This document shows, piece after piece, positions 58,701 through 64,000 of a stretch of 64,000 nt of DNA. This DNA is from Lytechinus variegatus (Eukaryota > Echinodermata > Echinoidea > Temnopleuroida > Toxopneustidae): contig NC_054741.1 in assembly GCF_018143015.1 (NCBI RefSeq), positions 11,434,683-11,498,682 of the forward strand, read 5' to 3'. The notes beneath the pieces were generated by a model. It worked only from the letters and a program-made list of their open reading frames with translations, did no database searches and was not told the origin of the DNA. The position numbers were made by a program, and so were the translations under genes. Within the stretch, counting starts at the first letter, position 1. The number at the start of each line of letters is the position of its first letter.

Positions 58701-61700
58701 GGCAAGGCTTTACAACACATGCTGTGAAATCTTCTATTTTCCATATCATGTAAAATTGGGGACTATATAACAAGGTAAATGGAAATGGTGCATTTTGTTT
58801 CAGAAAGATACTTGTGACAGGGAGTGTCAAGTGAGGTAAATTAAGGAGTTTGTAAAGGAGACAATTGTAGCCTATTTGTTCCAAGTGGACACTTGCCTCA
58901 TCTATCTATTGTATATCAGCAGAGAAAACATTCTAAATATTGTGCGTTATTATATTCAACATGCATTGGCCAGTATGTTTCTAAATGTTTCAGAAAATGT
59001 AGTCTACAAATGCTTTCTTTGAATAAAATAACATCTCAATGTTAAATAGAATAAGACGATATATAACCTAAAGATAGATTGTAAATATATTTTGTTCAAT
59101 AAAGAGAAACAAGATTTTGGGGCCTGAATAGTTTACGACTAATTAACACATTGAATCGGGCCATGTAGTCCTATGCAAGGAAGTGTGCGGGCCAGTGCGG
59201 AACAATGCTTTAAGTGTCCTGAATTTTTTTTAGCATTTCTAAAATCATGGCATGATAAATTTTGGGGATTATTGGCGTGAAGTATTCATAAACTGTGTGC
59301 TACCTCACCGGGGCATTTCATGAGTAGTTCACGACTAGTACATGACTAGCACACAACTAGTTCACGACTAGCTCTTGACTTGCTCACGAGCAGCTCACAA
59401 ACAGGTTATGTATACTTTTGTAAATTTCAGAATTGCTCACCAAAAAAGGAATACGCATGAGCAGTTTGGCTATAATGAACGACAATTCATAGAGTTTGAC
59501 TTTCTGCTATAGTGCATATGATGAACTGAATAGTGTAACAGTATGAGAACTATTTTGTGCCAATGAGTAAGCCTGTCAGGAATGTTACGTGACCTTGTAG
59601 GGACTCTGGCGCGAACCATTGATGTGCTCTGTGTCCCGCATTTTCACGAATTAGCACGATAGAATCGTGCCAAAGTGCAATAGCAGCATAATAAAATATG
59701 CATTAACTTGCAGCCCATGAATACACACAGAATCTCACACAACAATTTTAATACAAATAATTGTACTGAAGGAAAATACATAGCTCCAAATGATTTGTAG
59801 ATCTGGTAAATTACAGACTATCCCAAGAAACCAGAGGAAGGATCCGTTAGATGAAAACTTGTAAGAAACAGAACTGGGTGAGAAGACTTGTAGGATATAG
59901 AAAAACCAAGATGAAACTCCAGACCTATAGCTAATATTTATAGAAACTTATGGAATATACAACAGACTAATATTGAGACCACTTGGGACCATCCACCACT
60001 TCAGCATTTAAAGAACCTAGAGAATCTAGTGACATGGGATAAACAGTAAGCAGAAGAAAAGCAAAAAGCCGGGGATGAGGAAACTAGGTTTCCCCTGGGT
60101 GAAGGACAAGGAGAACACAGCTTGACAGCTAGAAATAAGGAATTAATATCGACCTTGGCTCAGAAATTACCAGAATGTGGGAGCATACAAATGCACCACA
60201 AGAAATGCCACTGAAAAAAGAACAGTTAAGATATTATTCAGCAAAACATAGCACCAATAGAAATTTGAGGAATGTTGAAGCAGATAGATAGATAGATACA
60301 TGTAGGATGTGTAATTGACTCATCAGACTCGAGGATCTGTAGAGGGACCAACCAGTTCCAGTGGACGATGGGTTAAGAATACCTGTAAACCGAGGCGAGT
60401 ATGGGAAGAGGCCTTAGGACACTAATTCAATATAATGACCAGGTGAGTCCATCAAAAAATCCACAGCACCTCAGGTTTTTCAGTCCTGCCATTTCCAGAG
60501 AGTTAGGAAACACCAGTTATGGATTTTGCGATGTTGACATACCCTGCACTGTGACAATGAATAAGCACACAGCAAAGTTCCCAGAGCTGTCTGTGAAGGT
60601 GTAGGTGACGGCAGTTGAGCCGAGAGTGAAGGAGTCTCCAGGAGAACTGCTAGAATCAACCCTGACTGGGTCAGGAGAGTTGTCGGTAGCTGTAGGCTCA
60701 ATCCATGTCACAGAGGCTTCTGTAAACCCACTAGGAATGGTCACAACCATATTCTCAGGACACCCTGTGATAACAGGGTCAATGTTGTCACCAGAAGTAA
60801 CTGTTGATTGGCATACACAGACAAGGGAATGTGAAGTCACAGAAATATGAAATATTTGCTTTACACAAAAGGCATACAAAGAAAAGAAAATCAATTAGAA
60901 TTTACAAATTTCAGAAAGAGCAAAACAAGTAAAATATTTTTGGTATTATGCATTATTCTGCACAATGTATCACTTAATCACCTGGTTTAGCGGGCATTCT
61001 AAACATCGACCATTCAAGCTTGAAAAATAGTTCTGACTTGTGCAGACACATTTTGCAAATGAATAGATATAAGTGCACATAACCATAAGATTCCTGAATC
61101 CATTATTTTGACCAAATGCAAGGTAAATTTTTTTTTCAAAAACTTTACAGCATGGAATGCTGCAAAAGATAAATGGTGTAATTTAAGTGCATAATATAAG
61201 AATTTCTCATTCGTAAATGGCATATCGTAGGTGCTCTTATAATAAATAAATAATAAAGGATTTGTATAGTGCACGTATCCACCTTGTTAGGTGCTCAAGG
61301 CGCTCCTACATTACCCTGGCTAAGCTGGTCTGTATGCACAGCTTTTGAGGAATTACTTCCTGATGCTAACCATTTACCTCACCTGGGTTAAGTGCAGCAC
61401 AAATGTAGGTAAATTTCTTGCTGAAGGAAAATATGCCATGGCTTTGAATAAAACCCACATCCTTCAGATTGAAAGACGTGAGCCTTAACCACTTGACCAC
61501 GACGCCCCCATGTGACTCACATAAACACAGAATGAAGTGAGAGTGTGCAAGACTTTATGTGCAGCATGCATTTTTTCCTCTCCATTTTGCAATTTTTAAA
61601 ATCTTGATATGCATAATGGGCACAAAAATCATATGTGCACCAGGAATATGTAAAAGATTGATGTTATAAAACAAACAGCAATTTGAAACATTTTCAATGG

Positions 61701-64000
61701 CCAGACACCAACACACAGCTATGAATTTTGTTAAGGTGCCTATTATCTTGACAAAGAAAAATGCTGCACTGAGATTTGAACCTTGAACTTTGTGGTTTAC
61801 AGTGACATCAGTGGGACCAATACAAGTGTGCAAATTCTGTTCTCATAGATGAATAATGTCACTTCGCTTGCAGCCACTGACAGAATGTGTTTAGCATGAT
61901 TGTGTGATTTGTGCCAATGCTTAAATTAGAAGCGAAGAAAGGAAAACACACAAAAAATATAACAAAACCCATAAATATTATGAAAGAATAAAAAAATATA
62001 AGAACTCTTAAGTTTGTACATATAAAGTGCCATACTGTATCACTGGTCTATTGATATGCACTGTTGTGAGGTTTAACTGAGAAGTGGTAGTGTATGAGGA
62101 AAATCAGAGAAAACATTTACATACCATCAACAGAAACAGAGAAGGAACAGATAGCAAAGTTTCCTGATCCATCAGTGAAAGTATAGTTAACGAGGGTTGT
62201 GCCGAGGTCAAAGAAATCCCCAGAAGAATGAGTAGAAGTAGAAATAAGAACGGAGCCGGAGCTATCTGTGGCAATGGGCTCTGTCCAATTCACGGAGATT
62301 CCAATAGTTCCATTTTGGATTGATACAGAAATGTCATCAGGACAACCAGTCACAACAGGATCAGTAAAGTTAACTGCGGTAGTGACAATTGATTATTAGA
62401 GATCAATCTGAAAGCAGACCTTGCTACATGTATATAGATGTATTGATATCCAACCTCAATACCTGAATAAAAATGTACATATTCTGATAACAGGACTGAA
62501 ATTAGGGTACCAATGTTGAAGACGGATCGCTTCACTACTTTTACACCAGGAAAGGGATACAAGTGAATAAAGGAACCTTGACTACCAATGATGCAAATGA
62601 TCACATCACCAAATTACGTCCACCATGACATGGCCACAGATTAAGGAAACCTGTGTCCTCCAGTCTCAAAGAGGTCATTTAACGAGATTAAGGAATCAAG
62701 GGGAAAAAATAGTTAATAAGCAATATTGGTCCACGGTAAGATAGACTGAGATACCTGTGTAATAAAATAGGAATAAAGATGGTGAAGAAGAATAATAGTT
62801 CAGCAAATCCATGAAAACCAGGTATAGATTCCATTAGAAACCACTGGATCTATGTTTACCATTAAATAGACAGAAATACATTTTTAAAGGTTTACACAAC
62901 TATAAATATCACCAAGAGTTCGACAACATAGATGAAAGGAAACAAACACTCAATACAACTTAATAAAAAATGAACATTAGAACACATAACAATCATCTAA
63001 ATAAAATCTGTACACCAACAAGAAAATACTTCAGTGCATTGAACAATCGTGCGCCACACCATATAACTCCATCCACATGTATGAAATACATACCAGCTAC
63101 AGTAACAGTGAACAGACAGATATCATTATTGCCTGAACCATCAGTGAAAGTATAACTAACTACAGTCGTGCCAACTTCAAAAGTATCTCCAGGAGAGCTA
63201 GAAGAGATGACGGTTGGCACTTCTCCAGAGTTATCTGTAGCTGTGGGCGGGGTCCAATTGATAGCAACTCCATTGGATCCTGATGGGATTGTGACACTGA
63301 TATCATCCGGACAGCCACTGATTACGGGTCTTATGTTATCAGTGGCAACTGCAAGAAGACATTGTGGAGCAAAGTAAGGGAATGAAAGGGCACAGAAAGA
63401 ATAGTATTACTCATGAAATTAAGATCCAAAACTACCCCAACAAAATCAAATCATGCCAAATTATTATTTTCAACATTCATTTCATCTGCATTCTTATTCA
63501 CAGTATAAAATTCAACAAATAATGCAAAACACTTTCAATATTTCAGTTCATATAAAAACAACTTTTGCAACCTCCTAAATGATCATGAATTAGACAGATA
63601 TTTTTTCATCATTGGGGAAAATATGCCACAGATTTTTCAAGATGAAAAGGAATACACTTTGTACCCCCAAAAGGTAAGCACATGTGCTGCACGACTTTAA
63701 TACTGATTTATACTCATTAGGTAGATAGACTGATCTTTTTCGCTGATTAGCACAGTAATCCATTTCCATGGCAACATAACTTATTTTCACCTTAAAATTT
63801 GTCTTGCACACATCCCCCACAAGTGCGATATTTGTGCAACATTCTTTGGAAGATATAAAAAAAGGCTGGTCTAAAAAAATCTCCAAGTTACTATACACTT
63901 GATTCCATATTCAATTTTTTCTTTGACAATGAACATCTGTACTAAATTTCTTTTATACCAGCAAGGACTCTTACAACTTGCTGTCAGCTTCAAACCTGGA
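46578..64000 (-). CDS. Membrane-anchored HYR/EGF protein, 3' part of the gene (5' end outside window)
   Basis: Thirteen exons in transcript order: 63348-63094, 62373-62125, 60800-60543, 58443-58192, 56724-56464, 56040-55789, 55041-54793, 53361-53107 (eight HYR domains), 51626-51543 (short EGF-like), 49709-49665 (linker), 49041-48940 and 47969-47835 (two EGF domains), 46795-46578 (transmembrane and tail). All listed upstream exons start and end in phase 1, so reading continues without a break for about 871 codons to the TAA at 46578. HYR is an Ig-like fold named after sea urchin hyalin and is found in adhesion and complement-related proteins. Ending in a hydrophobic helix with a short basic tail, this protein is probably a type I surface protein rather than secreted hyalin. 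The start codon and signal peptide lie beyond the right edge. The orthologue is not identified, so no symbol is given. Confidence 0.92.
47835..47969 (-). other. EGF domain exon (membrane-proximal)
   Basis: Six cysteines in EGF spacing: DPCQPNPCGSNGTC...FVCDCAAGYSGKYC. Phase 1-1. The hydrophilic spacing 'GYSGKYC' is canonical. No clear calcium-binding consensus (D-x-D/N-E) at the start. Confidence 0.93.
48240..48840 (+). repeat. Minisatellite, (CCTCCACACTCATCAAAACC...)n
   Basis: About 600 bp of degenerate units built from 'cacaccttcacacatatcctccacactca.caa.accctc', roughly 55-60 bp long with sub-repeats of CATC/CACC. It lies in the intron between the two EGF exons. The 218-codon plus-strand frame reads only H/P/T/I repeats and is not a gene. 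Confidence 0.92.
48940..49041 (-). other. EGF domain exon
   Basis: GDCPCLNDGVCKRD...ICFCKPGFYGPIC: six cysteines, phase 1-1, a compact EGF domain of 34 residues. Confidence 0.92.
49665..49709 (-). other. 45-nt linker exon with RRRR motif
   Basis: Acceptor TTCTACAG and donor GTAAGT bracket a 45-nt phase 1-1 exon encoding VGRRRREAEDISMT. It joins the short EGF-like exon to the next EGF exon in frame. RRRR-E is a tetrabasic stretch of the kind furin-type proprotein convertases cut, so cleavage of the ectodomain at this point is possible. The exon is well supported by phase and splice signals. The cleavage is inference. Confidence 0.8.
49710..51542. other. Intron of the HYR gene
   Basis: 1.8-kb AT-rich intron. 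Its longest open frame (plus strand, 50839-51225) is antisense to the gene and has no recognisable domain. Confidence 0.65.
51543..51626 (-). other. Truncated EGF-like exon (four cysteines)
   Basis: NTPCDSNPCPVDEQCFYSAD then TYLCLPQ. It has the first four EGF cysteines but lacks the last two, because the exon ends at a GTGCGC donor. The following exon is the RRRR linker without cysteines. Confidence 0.8.
51627..53106. other. Intron of the HYR gene
   Basis: 1.5 kb, AT-rich, with no exon needed: HYR exon 53107 ends in phase 1 G and joins 51626 to give VTVT-E-NTPC. Confidence 0.7.
53362..54792. other. Intron between the last two HYR exons
   Basis: 1.4 kb, AT-rich, no exon or clear repeat recognised. 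Confidence 0.65.
55042..55788. other. Intron of the HYR gene
   Basis: 747 bp without recognisable features. Confidence 0.65.
56661..56860. repeat. 100-bp tandem duplication across an HYR exon acceptor
   Basis: GTGAGGTCAATATC starts at 56661 and again at 56761. The following 100 bases are repeated with only a few differences, through 'tgtcctgaaacaagagaagg' (56721 and 56821) to 'attgtttatt'. The duplicated unit contains the first 64 nt of the HYR exon plus its CTTGTTTCAG acceptor, so a decoy partial exon with a working-looking acceptor but no donor lies just upstream of the real one. Confidence 0.93.
57417..58006. mobile_element. 590-bp MITE in an HYR-gene intron
   Basis: The left end GGGGTACTCCAGGCTGACAA and the right end (reverse complement) GGGGTACTTCAGGCTGAAAA are inverted. 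The body contains 'tgctgaaaatttcatcaaaat' and its approximate reverse complement. A partial copy is at 27204-27400. It shares short phrases with the TTAA-flanked family, so the two may be distantly related. Confidence 0.75.
58444..60542. other. Large intron of the HYR gene
   Basis: 2.1 kb intron, no exon recognised. It contains a small array of 'cacgactag'-like units near 59319-59400. Confidence 0.6.
60801..62124. other. HYR-gene intron containing a SINE
   Basis: 1.3-kb intron. The SINE at 61241-61511 is listed separately. The rest is AT-rich without other features. Confidence 0.6.
61241..61511 (-). mobile_element. tRNA-derived SINE
   Basis: On the minus strand the head reads GGGGCGTCGTGGTCAAGTGG then TTAAGG (A-box-like TGGTCAAGTGG, as in Ser/Leu tRNAs) and, about 45 nt on, a degenerate B box (GTGGGTTTTATTCAA). 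A unique body containing 'gagcgccttgagcacctaac' follows. The 3' end is an AT-rich TTTATTATTTATTTATTAT tail. Head, body and tail in this order define a tRNA-derived SINE. It is inserted in an HYR-gene intron. Confidence 0.75.
62374..63093. other. Intron between the first two HYR exons in the window
   Basis: 720 bp with no recognised feature. Phase 1 ends join directly. Confidence 0.65.
63349..64000. other. Right-edge intron of the HYR gene
   Basis: No further HYR exon could be recognised before the window ends, so the next upstream exon lies beyond 64000. Confidence 0.55.

Larger units (their letters stand above)
53107..63348 (-). other. Array of eight HYR-domain exons
   Basis: Each exon is 249-261 nt, phase 1-1, and encodes exactly one HYR domain. 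Each begins with a 'TDN..PVI.GCP.DI' type strand (first Cys), has a central W.EP.A.D block, then 'PGD.F.LGTT.V.YTFTD.SGN' and 'IC.F.V.V' (second Cys). Two subfamilies are visible. Exons at 55789, 56464 and 58192 share 'DE.SAVT'; exons at 60543, 62125 and 63094 share 'TD.S......SSSSPGD'-like centres. The exon at 54793 is the most divergent (SSSGTSAQCTF in place of the usual SGN). Such exon-per-domain, phase-symmetric arrays expand readily by duplication. Confidence 0.93.

Noticed and set aside
53175-63377. Plus-strand open frames opposite the HYR exons (for example 60605-60850, 63168-63377)
   Set aside because: Antisense shadows of conserved HYR exons, without their own splice context or domains.

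Overview
The window reads as nuclear DNA of a marine invertebrate deuterostome, most likely a sea urchin or close echinoderm. The reasons are AT-rich, intron-rich genes with GT-AG introns, long arrays of HYR (hyalin repeat) exons, and repeat families of the kind I associate with echinoid genomes. That assignment is an inference, because no ribosomal or mitochondrial marker is present. All exon coordinates below were read by eye from splice signals, reading phase and homology to remembered family sequences.

Three host genes are present, all on the minus strand. (1) A complete DUS2 gene (tRNA-dihydrouridine(20) synthase) in 12 coding exons, 22770 down to 11564, encoding 538 aa. (2) A complete gene for a Cys/Met-metabolism PLP enzyme of the cystathionine/methionine gamma-lyase type in 9 coding exons, 38377 down to 30678, encoding 431 aa. 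(3) The 3' part of a large cell-surface gene running off the right edge: eight HYR exons, a short EGF-like exon, a tetrabasic linker exon, two EGF exons, and a transmembrane exon with a short tail, ending at 46578. All 12 of its visible upstream exons are phase 1-1.

Bases 1-11500 contain no intact host gene. They hold a 2.3-2.5 kb tandem duplication (1368-3664 and 4091-6569) carrying Myb/SANT-like exons and a LINE-type ORF1 with an SGNH-esterase-like domain. They also hold a THAP/Harbinger-related exon, fossil Ty3/gypsy-like fragments, a degraded BED-like zinc-finger ORF, and a 1.03 kb hAT-like element with a perfect 8-bp target duplication and a nested 200-bp-arm palindrome. The intergenic stretches 22.8-30.6 kb and 38.4-46.5 kb, and many introns, are packed with non-autonomous DNA elements. 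Among these are a TTAA-flanked family present in three good copies, Tc1/mariner-like elements, small hAT-like elements, foldbacks, minisatellites and many poly(G)/poly(C) runs.

The three genes do not form a pathway. DUS2 modifies tRNA, the PLP enzyme belongs to sulfur amino-acid metabolism, and the HYR protein is an adhesion or receptor-type surface protein. The most interesting host-gene points are the gamma-lyase-like enzyme with Phe at the usual active-site Tyr, the membrane-anchored HYR/EGF protein with a putative RRRR cleavage linker, and a 100-bp tandem duplication that copies an HYR exon acceptor. I found no convincing novel multi-gene system.
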